44,820 nucleotides of DNA from Draconibacterium sp. GTDB taxonomy: Bacteria > Bacteroidota > Bacteroidia > Bacteroidales > Prolixibacteraceae. Each line of letters starts with the position of its first letter. Positions within the stretch are counted from its first letter, which is position 1. A program made the translations under genes and the position numbers. The notes beneath the pieces were generated by a model. The model made no database searches and was not told where the DNA came from. It saw nothing but the letters and a program-made list of their open reading frames with translations. Shown here piece after piece: positions 29,156 to 38,383 of this stretch. The DNA lies in NCBI GenBank assembly GCA_016705335.1, contig JADIYN010000052.1, positions 1-44,820 of the forward strand, given 5' to 3'.

Positions 29156-31255
29156 ATGACTGAAAAGAAAGATGAAATTCTTGAAAACGAGGTAAACGAA
29201 ACCCCGGTTCAAGAGACTGAAGTGGCTGCTGAGAATGTGGCTGAAACAAACAGCGAGGTTGCTGAAGAGGTATCGGAAGTAGCTGAAGAAGTTGCTGAAG
29301 AATCAACCGAGGCTGTTGAAGAAATTGTTGCCGAAGAAGAAACTTCGGAGGAAGAAGAGGTTGTTGCTGAAGAAGAAACAGAAGCAACGCCTGAAACAAT
29401 CGAAGAAGTTACTGCAGAAGAAAAAATTGAAGCAGTTGCTGAGAAAAAACCAAAAACAAAAGCCAAAGAAACATCAGCAGAACCAGATGAATTTGACTGG
29501 TCAAGCCTTGAGGTTGGCCTTGATGCTTATTCTGTAAATGAGCGTGACAAGTTGGCAAATTTGTACAACGACACATTGAATACTGTATCGGAAAAAGAAG
29601 TTTTAACGGGTACAGTAATTTCATTAAACAAACGTGAAGTTGTAGTTGACATCGGTTACAAATCAGACGGAATTGTTAGTGTGAACGAATTTCGTTACAA
29701 TCCTGATTTGAAAGTTGGCGACAAAGTAGATGTTTACATTGAAAGCCTTGAAGACAAAAAAGGACAAATGATCCTGTCTCACAAACAGGCACGTGCAACA
29801 CGTTCATGGGACCGTGTTAATGAAGCGCTTGAAAAAGATGAAATCATTAAAGGTTACATTAAATGTCGTACCAAAGGAGGTATGATAGTGGATGTATTTG
29901 GAATCGAAGCATTCTTGCCAGGTTCACAAATCGATGTAAAACCAATTCGCGATTACGATGTATTTGTTGGCAAAACCATGGAATTCAAAGTGGTTAAAAT
30001 CAATAATGAATACAGAAATGTTGTTGTTTCGCACAAAGCACTTATCGAAGCGGAACTTGAACAACAGAAAAAAGATATTATTGGTAAACTGGAAAAAGGA
30101 CAGGTACTTGAAGGAACCGTTAAAAACATCACTTCTTATGGTGTATTTATGGATCTTGGCGGTGTTGATGGTCTTATCCACATTACCGACCTTTCATGGG
30201 GAAGAATTTCGCACCCAAGCGAAATTGTTGAATTAGACCAGAAATTAAACGTTGTTATCCTTGATTTCGATGATGATAAAAAACGTATTGCACTTGGTTT
30301 AAAACAATTAACTCCTCACCCATGGGATAATTTAGATGAAAAACTCAACATTGGTGATAAAGTAAAAGGTAAAGTGGTAGTAATTGCCGATTATGGCGCA
30401 TTTGTTGAAATTGCAACAGGTGTTGAAGGTTTGATCCACGTTTCGGAAATGAGCTGGAGTCAGCATTTACGCAGCGCTCAGGACTTCCTGAAAGTTGGTG
30501 ACGAGGTGGAAGCTTCAATTTTAACACTCGACCGCGACGAACGCAAAATGTCATTGGGAATTAAACAACTCAAATCAGATCCATGGGAAAACATTGATTC
30601 TGCATTTGGCGTTGGAAGCAAACACAATGCAACAGTTCGCAACTTTACCAACTTTGGTGTATTTGTTGAAATCGCTGAAGGTGTTGATGGTTTAATTCAT
30701 ATCTCTGACTTGAGTTGGACGAAAAAAATCAAACATCCATCAGAATTTACTGCCATTGGTGAAGAAATTCAGGTTGTGGTACTCGACATCGACAAGGACA
30801 ATCGTCGATTGAGTCTTGGACACAAACAACTTGAAGAAAATCCATGGGATGTATTCGAAACCATATTTACAGCCGATTCTATTCATGAAGGAACAGTTGT
30901 TGAATTAATGGACAAAGGTGCGGTAATTGCTCTTCCATACGGTGTTGAAGGATTTGCAACTCCTCGTCACTTAGTAAAAGAAGACGGTACTTCAGTAAAA
31001 CAAGACGAAAAGCTTGATTTCAAGGTTATCGAATTCAATAAATCTGCAAAACGTATTATTGTTTCACATTCAAGGATTGCAGAGGATGAAAAACGCGCCG
31101 AAGACAACGCAAAACGCAAAACACAAACCCGTACGAAAAAAGTAGAAAAACAAGTTACTGAAACCATCAGTATCGAGAAAACTACTTTGGGTGACATAAG
31201 CGAATTGGCAGAGTTAAAAGCTCAAATGGAAGAAAAAGAGAAAAAAGAAAAGTAA
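29156..31255 (+). CDS. rpsA: 30S ribosomal protein S1 with long acidic N-terminal extension
   Basis: 699 aa from ATG 29156 (MTEKKDEILENEV); a TTG three codons upstream is less likely. Six S1 RNA-binding domains follow one another from about residue 145 to 660, e.g. VLTGTVISLNKREVVVDIGY, LEGTVKNITSYGVFMDLGG, VKGKVVVIADYGAFVEIATG, NATVRNFTNFGVFVEI, EGTVVELMDKGAVIALPYG. The first ~105 residues are low complexity, dominated by Glu, Ala and Val, then a KKPKTKAKE basic patch. S1 binds mRNA leaders at the ribosome, and in a phylum lacking SD sites it is likely central to start-site choice. The gene is intact, unlike many neighbours. Confidence 0.96.
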   Translation: MTEKKDEILENEVNETPVQETEVAAENVAETNSEVAEEVSEVAEEVAEESTEAVEEIVAEEETSEEEEVVAEEETEATPETIEEVTAEEKIEAVAEKKPKTKAKETSAEPDEFDWSSLEVGLDAYSVNERDKLANLYNDTLNTVSEKEVLTGTVISLNKREVVVDIGYKSDGIVSVNEFRYNPDLKVGDKVDVYIESLEDKKGQMILSHKQARATRSWDRVNEALEKDEIIKGYIKCRTKGGMIVDVFGIEAFLPGSQIDVKPIRDYDVFVGKTMEFKVVKINNEYRNVVVSHKALIEAELEQQKKDIIGKLEKGQVLEGTVKNITSYGVFMDLGGVDGLIHITDLSWGRISHPSEIVELDQKLNVVILDFDDDKKRIALGLKQLTPHPWDNLDEKLNIGDKVKGKVVVIADYGAFVEIATGVEGLIHVSEMSWSQHLRSAQDFLKVGDEVEASILTLDRDERKMSLGIKQLKSDPWENIDSAFGVGSKHNATVRNFTNFGVFVEIAEGVDGLIHISDLSWTKKIKHPSEFTAIGEEIQVVVLDIDKDNRRLSLGHKQLEENPWDVFETIFTADSIHEGTVVELMDKGAVIALPYGVEGFATPRHLVKEDGTSVKQDEKLDFKVIEFNKSAKRIIVSHSRIAEDEKRAEDNAKRKTQTRTKKVEKQVTETISIEKTTLGDISELAELKAQMEEKEKKEK

Positions 31256-31295
31256 TCAAGACTTGCAATTAAAATAGAATTTCGTAAATTGAGGC

Positions 31296-31652
31296 ATGGC
31301 ATTCGAGATAACAAAGAATGGAAATCATACCTTAGTTAAGGTAAATTCCGACAGACTGGACACTTACAACGCTCCTGATTTAAAATCGGAGTTGGTTGTA
31401 ATTAATACAAAAGGAGAAAAAAACATTGTACTCGATTTAAGCAGTTGTAATTACTGCGACTCATCGGGTTTACGCTCTGTACTGGTTGCAAACCGGTTAT
31501 GCGAAGATGCAATTGGAACCTTTATTTTATGTGGATTGCAACCCGATGTGGAAAATCTTTTAAAAATATCAATGCTCGACACTATTTTGTTAATAACAAA
31601 TACAGTTGAAGAAGCGAAAGATTTACTCGAAAAAAAGGAAAATCTTAATTAA
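31296..31652 (+). CDS. STAS-domain anti-sigma factor antagonist-like protein
   Basis: 118 aa, intact. Single STAS domain (about 5-110): MAFEITKNGNHTLVKVNSDRLD, then NIVLDLSSCNYCDSSGLRSVL with the DSSGL loop whose Ser is phosphorylated in SpoIIAA-type antagonists. Whether an anti-sigma kinase partner exists cannot be told from this window. It lies 40 bases after rpsA and 3 bases before rnz, suggesting co-transcription. Confidence 0.88.
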   Translation: MAFEITKNGNHTLVKVNSDRLDTYNAPDLKSELVVINTKGEKNIVLDLSSCNYCDSSGLRSVLVANRLCEDAIGTFILCGLQPDVENLLKISMLDTILLITNTVEEAKDLLEKKENLN

Positions 31653-31655
31653 GAA

Positions 31656-32570
31656 ATGCCTTTTGAATTAACCATACTCGGCAGTAATTCAGCTCTTCCT
31701 ACTTCAGACAGATATCCAACCGCCCAGGTATTAAACATACTTGGGCGGTTTTTTTTGATTGATTGCGGTGAAGGAACTCAAATACAACTCCGTAGGAATA
31801 AAATAGGGTTCAGTAAAATAAAACACATTTTTATTTCGCATTTACATGGCGACCATTATTATGGGCTAATCGGGTTGATTTCGACACTAAACTTACTGGG
31901 ATTAAAAACTGATATACATATTTACGCACCTTCCGAGATCAAATACCTGCTTCAACCCCAACTCGATTTTTTAAAAGGTGATTTGAATTTGAAACTTATT
32001 TTCATCCGCTAAACTTTAAAAAAACGCAACAGATTTTTATTGACAAACGTGTTGAAGTACTTTCATTTCCGCTTAAACACAGCATTTCAACATGTGGATT
32101 TCCTTTTCGTGAATTGCCCAAGGTTGCCCAATATTAAAAAGGAAATGATTAAGGAATACAAAATTCCAATTGCCGGAATAAAAGAAATTAAAAATGGGGC
32201 CGATTTCATTACCCATGAAGGAGAGGTTATTTCAAATGAAAAACTTACGAACAGGCCGGCAGAACCAAGATCATACGCATTTTGCACCGACACTGCTTTT
32301 CATAAACCAATAATCGAAGTCATTAAGAATGTGGATCTATTGTACCACGAAGCAACTTTTCTTGAATCAATGAGGGATTTTGCTACCAAAACAATGCATT
32401 CAACTGCAATTGATGCTGCAAATATGGCTAAACTGGCAAATGCAAAAAAGTTGCTGATTGGCCATTTCTCAGCAAGATATAACGACATAAAATTATTTGA
32501 AACAGAGGCCAGAACTGTTTTTGAAAACACTGAAGCTGTTAAAGAAGGAAAGAAATATAAGGTTGTTTAG
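31656..32570 (+). CDS. rnz: Ribonuclease Z (frameshifted)
   Basis: About 305 aa when joined, normal for tRNase Z. Cleaves tRNA precursors at the 3' end. Metallo-beta-lactamase core with MPFELTILGSNSALPTSDRYPTA-type N-terminus, ids LIDCGEGTQIQLRR, the zinc motif FISHLHGDHYYGL, then after the breaks FCTDTAFH, LLYHEATFLE, MHSTAIDAANMAKLANAKKL and GHFSARYND. Breaks occur near 31995 (IFIR/HPLNFKKTQQIFIDKRVEV) and near 32090-32130. It starts 3 bases after the STAS gene. Confidence 0.93.
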
Positions 32571-32586
32571 GTCTTTAAAATAGAAC

Positions 32587-32619
32587 TTTAAGCTTCAGAT
32601 ATCGGATTAAAAGCTTAAA
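32587..32619. terminator. Weak stem-loop between converging rnz and uppP
   Basis: TTTAAGCTT (32587-32595) pairs perfectly with AAGCTTAAA (32611-32619) around a 15-base loop, followed on the plus strand by CTATTTTT. It overlaps the uppP stop codon (32615-32617), so it can serve rnz transcripts and may also end uppP. Confidence 0.5.
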
Positions 32620-33409
32620 CTATTTTTAAATCAATTCCGGCAAAGTACATGGCCAAAATTGCAATTCCTACTATAATGCGGTAATAACCAAAAACTTTAA
32701 ATCCGTGTTTTGTAAGAAAACTAATAAAGAATTTTATTGCCAACATAGCAACAACAAAGGCAACTATATTCCCAATTGCCAGAATTTGAATATCATGGCT
32801 TGTAAAACCTGCATCAGACTGATAAATTTTAAGTAGCTTATAACAGGTAGCTGCAAACATTGTAGGTACAGCCAAAAAGAAGGAAAACTCAGCGGCTGCC
32901 TTACGGTTAAGTTTTTGGGTAAGTCCGCCAATAATTGTTGCAGCCGAACGCGAAACTCCCGGAATCATGGCAATTACCTGAAAAACTCCAATTATAAAAG
33001 AACTTTTTATGTTTGGCTCCTTGTCGGGGTTTGATTCGTTTTTTTCAAATATTTTATCAACGAAAAGCAGAAAAATACCCCCCAGCAAAAGTGTAACAGC
33101 AACAACAATAACATTTTCCAGCAGCATATCAATATAATCGCTTGCCAGTAACCCAATTACAGCAGCAGGAATAAATGCCACAAAAAGTTTGACATAAAAA
33201 TCCAACGATTTAAAAAAACGTTTCCAGTAAAGTACAACTACTGAAAGAATTGCGCCAAACTGGATAATTACCGTGTAGTTTTTCACAAACTCGTTTTCTG
33301 CAATTCCCAGCAAAGAAGAACCTATTATCATGTGGCCGGTTGATGAAATAGGCAGAAACTCGGTTAACCCTTCAATTATTGCGAGGATAATGGATTGTAA
33401 TATATTCAT
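32615..33409 (-). CDS. uppP: Undecaprenyl-diphosphatase
   Basis: 264 aa, intact. Integral membrane enzyme that dephosphorylates undecaprenyl pyrophosphate to recycle the lipid carrier of peptidoglycan and O-antigen synthesis. Signature regions AIIEGLTEFLPISSTGHMIIG (about 8-28) with the catalytic Glu and Ser, and IPGVSRSAATIIGGL (about 150-165) with the conserved Arg. Seven or eight hydrophobic segments fit the known fold. The helicase gene lies upstream on the same strand, 136 bases away. Confidence 0.96.
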   Translation of the reverse strand: MNILQSIILAIIEGLTEFLPISSTGHMIIGSSLLGIAENEFVKNYTVIIQFGAILSVVVLYWKRFFKSLDFYVKLFVAFIPAAVIGLLASDYIDMLLENVIVVAVTLLLGGIFLLFVDKIFEKNESNPDKEPNIKSSFIIGVFQVIAMIPGVSRSAATIIGGLTQKLNRKAAAEFSFFLAVPTMFAATCYKLLKIYQSDAGFTSHDIQILAIGNIVAFVVAMLAIKFFISFLTKHGFKVFGYYRIIVGIAILAMYFAGIDLKIV

Positions 33410-33545
33410 ATCGTTTTAAAAAAAGTTTGAAAATACAATAGTAATTCAATTTGCTTGTGTGTTTTTTTGATTTTGTAGAAATTATGTAAAGGTTCACAAT
33501 TTTGTAAAGTTTTGAAAATAGTTTGGAACGTTTAATTTTTCAGGG

Positions 33546-34985
33546 TTATTTCACAGAATCGTTTTCATGGAAAAAATTCTTGTCGAAATTTACAAGAAAA
33601 AGTTTTTCGGTGGGTCGGGTAAAAGCCGTGTAAAGCCAACGGTAAAATTCGGTGTCAAGCATGTCTTCGTTTACAAATCCATGATCAATATAAACTGATT
33701 TCCATTGACCGCCTTGTGCCTTATGACAGGTTATTGCATAGGCAAATTTAACCTGGAGGGCATTAAAATAAGGGTTTTCCTTTACTTTCTTCCATCGCTC
33801 ACGTTTGTTTCTTATGTCAGCATAATCTTCCGAAACTGCATCGAAAAGTTTACGGTTTTGTTCATATGGAAACGAAGCTGATTCAATACTCAATGTTTCT
33901 AAAAATATTTTACAATCAAATTCAACGTCTTCATAATCGATAAACCGGAGGCAAACATTGGCGAAGCGAAACCCATACAATTCTTCGTAACTGTTAATTT
34001 TCACTACTTCAGCAATATCGCCGTTTGCAATAAAATCCAGCGTTACTCCTTCGTCATTCCAGTAATAGTTGTTTTTTACAACCATTAATAAATCGCCCCT
34101 TTCTATTTCATTTTCACGATATAAAATTGATCCGCGAATCCCTTTGTTGTACAAATTCGCGCGTTTGTTCGAACGGGTAACAACAGCCGTTTCAAAAATA
34201 CCATATTTATTGTACGAGGAAGAAATGCTTTCAATCAGTTCAGCGCCAGAAAGGCGTTCGATATCTTTAAAGTCATTTAAGTTAATGGGAAAAAAACCGG
34301 TTGACTGTTCTTTATTTCCAATCTTATTTCTGATTTGAGTAGCATTATTTAAAATTCCTGAACCTTCAGCCTGCCGCACCACATCGGTTAATTCTTCTAT
34401 TTTAATGCTAAAACCATAACTTTCGAGTGAAGTAATTTCGAGTGCCGGACTAATAACTAAACCTACCGGTGGCAACTGTGCAGTATCTCCAACCAAAACC
34501 AAACGGCAATTTTCTCCTGAATAAACATATTCAAGTAAATCATCAAGTACCTTTCCACTTCCAAAAACATTATTTTCAGCGGTTTCATTTGAAATCATTG
34601 ATGCCTCATCTACAATAAAATATGTGTTTTTAAAGAGGTTTTTGTCGAGTGCAAAATGTCCGAATCCATCAGAACTTGATTTTTGCCTGTATATTTTTTT
34701 ATGAATTGTAAATGCCTGCATTTGTGTATATCCAGCTAAAACCTTTGCTGCCCTGCCGGTTGGGGCCAATAAAACGGACCTGATTTTAAGCTGGCTTAAA
34801 GTCTGAGTCAGTGAATATAACATCGAAGTTTTTCCTGTACCGGCGTAACCCTTTATTAACATTATTTGATCGGGTTCATCAGAAAAAATGTAACTTGCCA
34901 AAGTTTCAATCAATTGCAGTTGACAGTCAGTTGGTGTAAATGGCAAATTTTGGGTAAGTATGGTTTTTAAATGATTTTTAATCAT
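33546..34985 (-). CDS. RecD-like AAA helicase/ATPase
   Basis: 479 aa from ATG 34985 (MIKNHLKTILTQNLPFTP); upstream in-frame residues to 35060 are unlikely to be coding. Superfamily 1B helicase with Walker A IKGYAGTGKTSML (about 43-55), Walker B FIVDEASMIS, Q/GD motif LVLVGDTAQLPPVG, motif RSNKRANLYNKGIRG, and C-terminal AITCHKAQGGQWKSVYID with YRWLYTAFTRPTEKLFLVN. These are the motifs of RecD2/TraA-like enzymes that unwind 5'-3'. It has no RecB/RecC partners here, and is a common Bacteroidota stand-alone repair-type helicase. It diverges from the 35079 gene. Confidence 0.9.
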   Translation of the reverse strand: MIKNHLKTILTQNLPFTPTDCQLQLIETLASYIFSDEPDQIMLIKGYAGTGKTSMLYSLTQTLSQLKIRSVLLAPTGRAAKVLAGYTQMQAFTIHKKIYRQKSSSDGFGHFALDKNLFKNTYFIVDEASMISNETAENNVFGSGKVLDDLLEYVYSGENCRLVLVGDTAQLPPVGLVISPALEITSLESYGFSIKIEELTDVVRQAEGSGILNNATQIRNKIGNKEQSTGFFPINLNDFKDIERLSGAELIESISSSYNKYGIFETAVVTRSNKRANLYNKGIRGSILYRENEIERGDLLMVVKNNYYWNDEGVTLDFIANGDIAEVVKINSYEELYGFRFANVCLRFIDYEDVEFDCKIFLETLSIESASFPYEQNRKLFDAVSEDYADIRNKRERWKKVKENPYFNALQVKFAYAITCHKAQGGQWKSVYIDHGFVNEDMLDTEFYRWLYTAFTRPTEKLFLVNFDKNFFHENDSVK

Positions 34986-35032
34986 ACCATTAAAATAACA
35001 ATGCTTAAAGGAAAGTAATTTATATTTTTTTT

Positions 35033-35040
35033 TAAATTTG
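35033..35040 (+). promoter_or_regulatory. Candidate -7 element for the 35079 gene
   Basis: TAAATTTG matches TAnnTTTG and lies 39 bases before the ATG at 35079. No clear TTTG is found at -33, so the call is tentative. Confidence 0.4.
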
Positions 35041-35078
35041 CATGCAATCAAAAAAAACAAACTATTAAAATAATAAAA

Positions 35079-35711
35079 ATGAAAACCGTATTACAAATTT
35101 TACTTTTTATCGTAGCTGTTGTACTATCTTTTTTTATTTACAAGAGTATTCAACGGCCAATTCAATTTGAAAAGGCGAAAAAAGCTCGCTACGATGTTAC
35201 AGTAGAAAAGCTTAAAGATATAAGAAAAGCAGAGATTGCTTATAAAAATGTTTATGGTAAGTTTACCGGTAGCTGGGATACATTGATAAGTTTTATTAAA
35301 CATGATTCTGTAATTACAATTCGTAAAGTTGGTGAATTGAATGACAGTATGGTGGAAGCTGGTATTACTGAAAGAAAAGCTGTGCAAATGGGTTTGATTG
35401 TTCGCGACAGTGCGCGTATCAGTGCGTTGGAAGCGATTTTTGGCCAGGGATACAATGCTGACAACTTAAAATATATACCTGTGCCGGGAGAGCCAACTGA
35501 ATTTCAACTTGGAGCAACTGTAATTATTACAGGTTCTGGAATTGGAGTTCCGGTTTTTCAGGCGAAAGCGCACAATAATATAATATTAAACGGACTTGAT
35601 CCACAATTGGTAATTAATTTGAATGATCAACGGAGAACAAACGAAAAATACCCTGGATTGTTAGTTGGTTCGTTGACGGAAACGGTTAATAATGCAGGAA
35701 ACTGGGAGTAA
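35079..35711 (+). CDS. Conserved hypothetical protein with N-terminal membrane anchor
   Basis: 210 aa, intact. One hydrophobic segment at residues 4-20 (VLQILLFIVAVVLSFFIY) followed by positively charged residues; the rest is soluble and mixed alpha/beta, with a helical region (KLKDIRKAEIAYKNVYGKFTGSWDTLI) that resembles a pilin-like or anchored-domain start. No catalytic motif is recognised. It is first of a short run 35079-37071 with DUF3822 and rsmD, 5-28 bases apart, an arrangement I recall as common in Bacteroidota. Confidence 0.75.
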   Translation: MKTVLQILLFIVAVVLSFFIYKSIQRPIQFEKAKKARYDVTVEKLKDIRKAEIAYKNVYGKFTGSWDTLISFIKHDSVITIRKVGELNDSMVEAGITERKAVQMGLIVRDSARISALEAIFGQGYNADNLKYIPVPGEPTEFQLGATVIITGSGIGVPVFQAKAHNNIILNGLDPQLVINLNDQRRTNEKYPGLLVGSLTETVNNAGNWE

Positions 35712-35716
35712 TTCAA

Positions 35717-36509
35717 ATGTCTGATTTTATTAACGACGGTTTATTCGAAATCGCAAAAACAAAAAATTATATATTATCCATCCAGGTTTGCCTGGATGGA
35801 TTTTCTTTTTTGATTGTTGACCCTAATGAAAAGCAGATTGTGGCAATTAAAAATTCGCCCATAAAAATCAGTAACGAAAATCTATTAGCAAGGCATTTAA
35901 AAGAGTGGCTCACATCGGAAGCTTTGTTGAAAAATCAATTTGAGAGTGTCAGGTTAATTTATTACAGTGAAAATTTTACATTAGTCCCGAAAGAATATTA
36001 TGCAGAGAAAAGCAAAAAATTTGGCTTCTCTGCTTCTTGATAAAACATTGAGTGGAAATTTTATTGAAAACATAATTGAAGATTTAAGTTTGGTTCTGTT
36101 TTTTCCGGTCTCTCAGGAAATCAGTAATGTTTTAAACCAGTTTTTTAAAAATGTTGAAATACTTCACCCAATAACAAATGTGATTCGATCATATAATGCG
36201 GGAGAAAAAGGAAATTCATCTTTTATTCTTTTAACCAAAAAGTGTTTTTATTTGGTTGTTTTCGGAAATGATAAACTAAAACTTGCCAGCAGTTTTCAAA
36301 TTCAGCACCCGAATGATTTGGTTTATAATGTTGTAAATACATTTCAGCAATTAGGGTTGGCTCGTAGCGATACCAGCTTGTTTGTTGTTTCCGCTATTGA
36401 TCAAAACACAGAAATTGAAAGTTTGCTAAAACCCTATTTTAATAAAGTCGGCATTCTTAAAACGGAGGAATTAAGTGCGAATTTTGAAAATTCACTTCGT
36501 TCTGTTTAA
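35717..36509 (+). CDS. DUF3822 family protein (one frameshift)
   Basis: About 264 aa when joined. Unknown function; the sequence resembles an actin-like fold family (FSFLIVDPNEKQIVAIKNSP near residues 29-48, FILLTKKCFYLVVFGNDKLKLA, FVVSAIDQNTEIESLLKPYF). The frame changes near 36010-36030 (KKFGFSAS / KNLASLLLDKTLSG). It lies 5 bases after the membrane-anchored gene and 28 bases before rsmD, whose usual neighbour it is in Bacteroidota. Confidence 0.7.
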
Positions 36510-36537
36510 TTTCAAAATACTACCAAAAATTTAAAAA

Positions 36538-37071
36538 ATGAGGATTGTAGGTGGCTTGTACAAAGGCCGGATTTTTAAACCGGCTAAAAACTTTAAAGCA
36601 CGGCCAACAACCGATATTGCAAAAGAGGGACTGTTTAATATTCTTGAAAACCGTTATGATTTCTCCAATAAATCTGTTCTTGATATTTTTTCAGGGTCGG
36701 GTAGTATTGGTTACGAGTTTGTAAGTCGTGGCTGCAAGGATGCAGTTTTGGTTGAAAAGGATTTTATTCATCACCGTTTTATCGTGGAAGTTTCAAAGAC
36801 ACTTGGCTTAAACAATGTTAAGGCATTCAAATTGGATGCATTTGCTTTTCTGAGCAGGTATCAGGGGCATTTCGATATTATTTTTGCAGACCCGCCATTC
36901 GATCTGAAAAACTTTGCCGATGTGCCCGACGCAGTTTTGGATACCCAAATGTTATCAGAGAATGGCCTGTTTATTATTGAACATCCAAAGGAATATGATT
37001 TCTCAAAACACAGGTTTTTTAAGGAAAACCGAAAATATGGAAAGGTAAATTTCAGTTTTTTTGAAAAATAA
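36538..37071 (+). CDS. rsmD: 16S rRNA (guanine-966 N2)-methyltransferase
   Basis: 177 aa, intact. RIVGGLYKGRIFKPAKNFKARPTTD is the family N-terminus, followed by VLDIFSGSGSIGYEFVSRGC (SAM-binding motif I) and the N6/N2 methylase motif FADPPFDL. Methylates G966 in the 30S decoding region. It ends at a hairpin at 37076-37097. Confidence 0.95.
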   Translation: MRIVGGLYKGRIFKPAKNFKARPTTDIAKEGLFNILENRYDFSNKSVLDIFSGSGSIGYEFVSRGCKDAVLVEKDFIHHRFIVEVSKTLGLNNVKAFKLDAFAFLSRYQGHFDIIFADPPFDLKNFADVPDAVLDTQMLSENGLFIIEHPKEYDFSKHRFFKENRKYGKVNFSFFEK

Positions 37072-37100
37072 AAAAGCCCTTGTCAACCGACAAGAGCCCT
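37069..37100. terminator. Stem-loop terminator between rsmD and the thioredoxin-like gene
   Basis: On the minus strand GCTCTTGTC-GGTT-GACAAGGGC pairs over 9 bp (one T-G) and is followed by TTTTTTT, a strong terminator for the thioredoxin-like gene. On the plus strand it gives one mismatch and a short T run, so it may also end rsmD transcripts. Confidence 0.85.
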
Positions 37101-37120
37101 TTAATAATCAAATCGCAGAA

Positions 37121-37588
37121 CTAATCTAATTTTCGTTTAATACTGCAGCCAATGGGTTTTGTCTCAGAAACTGCACCCTTGCCGGAAAGCATTGCTAAAG
37201 CAGTGGAGTTGTTTGTCCCCAAAGGCTGCATTCACTTTTCGAGTAATAATAGAAATTGTAGTCATTTTCTTTCCCGTGTTTTTTCATGGCTTCCATCGAT
37301 TCGTCACTTTCGTGTTTCTGGTAGTTGAGTTCACACATCATCCCTACTTTGTTTTATCGCCCACGCTTTTAAATCAGGGAAACGGTCTTGCCACTGCATA
37401 ACAAACGGACAGGTGTTACACGAAAAGAGTACCAAGATTCCATTTTCCTTTTTAGCTTCATCTATCGAAACTTTTACACCCGAAATATCTTCCATTTTAA
37501 CATCGGTTAAAACTGCTTTGTCCCCACGTTTTGCCATGGCAAGCAGAAACCGAATTGCAATCAAAAAAACATTAACTTTTTTAGCCAA
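37121..37588 (-). CDS. Thioredoxin-fold (AhpC/TSA-like redoxin) protein, internally deleted and frameshifted
   Basis: Begins with a hydrophobic N-terminus (VNVFLIAIRFLLAM) that looks like a signal peptide, then GDKAVLTDVKMEDISGVKVS, the redox CXXC in LFSCNTCPF, and WQDRFPDLKAWA. After a break near 37340 the frame changes to NYQKHESDESMEAMKKHGKE and then SKVNAAFG. The C-terminus ALAMLSGKGAVSETKPIGCS, with a stop at 37121, is the normal family end. Between AAFG and ALAML about 40 residues (the TPHVYLF...GAIDD part) are missing compared with intact relatives, as recalled. The start (a TTG at 37588 or an ATG nearby) is unsure. Confidence 0.75.
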
Positions 37589-37594
37589 ACATTT

Positions 37595-37641
37595 AAATTA
37601 ATAAATACTATTCTTTTATTTGAACAAGTATTTATTAATTT
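37595..37641. repeat. Perfect 15-bp inverted repeat in a divergent intergenic region
   Basis: AAATTAATAAATACT (37595-37609) and AGTATTTATTAATTT (37627-37641) are exact reverse complements separated by 17 bases. It lies between the divergent thioredoxin-like gene (start 37588) and pdxH (start 37701). It may be an operator for a dimeric regulator or a stem-loop; there is no gene end here that needs a terminator, although a short T run follows on the plus strand. Confidence 0.6.
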
Positions 37642-37700
37642 TTGTTTGAGGTCCTATAAACTTTATAGTTTGGTTTATGTTAGTTTGATAAATCTAGTCT

Positions 37701-38333
37701 ATGAATTTACATTCAATAAGAACAGAATATAAATTTGCTGAATTAACTGAAAGCAGCATTGAAAAAAATCCATTCAAACAATTTGAACATTGGCTGAACG
37801 ATGCGCTAAATGCAAAGGTAAACGAGCCAACAGCAATGTCGGTAGCAACTTTAGGTGTCGATGGATTTCCTGATTCCAGGATTGTTTTGCTTAAAGATTT
37901 TGGCTTAAACGGTTTTACTTTTTTTACAAATTACAACAGCAATAAGGGCATTTCGATAGCAAAAACCCGGCAGTTGGATTGCATTTTTCTGGCCCGAACT
38001 TGAACGGCAAATCAGAATTTCAGTTTTGCAGAAAAAACTTCGAATGAAATTTCTGACAATTATTTTAATTCACGGCCGGTTTTAAGCCAGATTGCCGCCA
38101 TTGTTTTCCAACCAAAGCAGCAAAATTAAATCCAGGGAAATTCTTCAGAATAGTTTCGTTTCTGAAAAAGAAAAGTTAGGAGATGATAAAATAAAACGCC
38201 CTGAAAACTGGGGTGGATATTTAGTAAAACCTGTAAAGTTTGAATTCTGGCAAGGGCGAGAAAGCCGTTTGCACGACCGTATTTTATTCGAAAAATGGGA
38301 AGAAACTGGCTAATTTCGCGGTTGGCGCCCTAG
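37701..38333 (+). CDS. pdxH: Pyridoxamine 5'-phosphate oxidase (frameshifted)
   Basis: About 212 aa when joined. FMN enzyme that makes pyridoxal phosphate. MNLHSIRTEYKFAEL, NPFKQFEHWLNDAL, AMSVATLGVDGFPDSRIVLLK, GFTFFTNYNSNKG; after a break near 37985 HFFWPELERQIRI; after further breaks near 38095 IKSREILQNSFVSEKEK and RPENWGGYLVKPVKFEFWQG, then RLHDRILF. The last residues WLISRLAP and the stop at 38333 are reached after one more shift near 38310. Family signatures are complete across frames. Confidence 0.93.
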
Positions 38334-38383
38334 GGAAAGAAAGAATTAATTGGCTGTTTATCACACTTTAAACCTTGAACTTT

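Noticed and set aside
29306..29460. Short GAAGAA-type repeats as a possible tandem array
   Set aside because: They are codon-level low complexity in the acidic part of ribosomal protein S1, not a CRISPR or satellite array.
29209..29466. Ser/Ala/Thr-rich minus-strand frame opposite the start of rpsA
   Set aside because: It is the mirror of the Glu/Ala-rich repeat codons in rpsA, not an independent gene.
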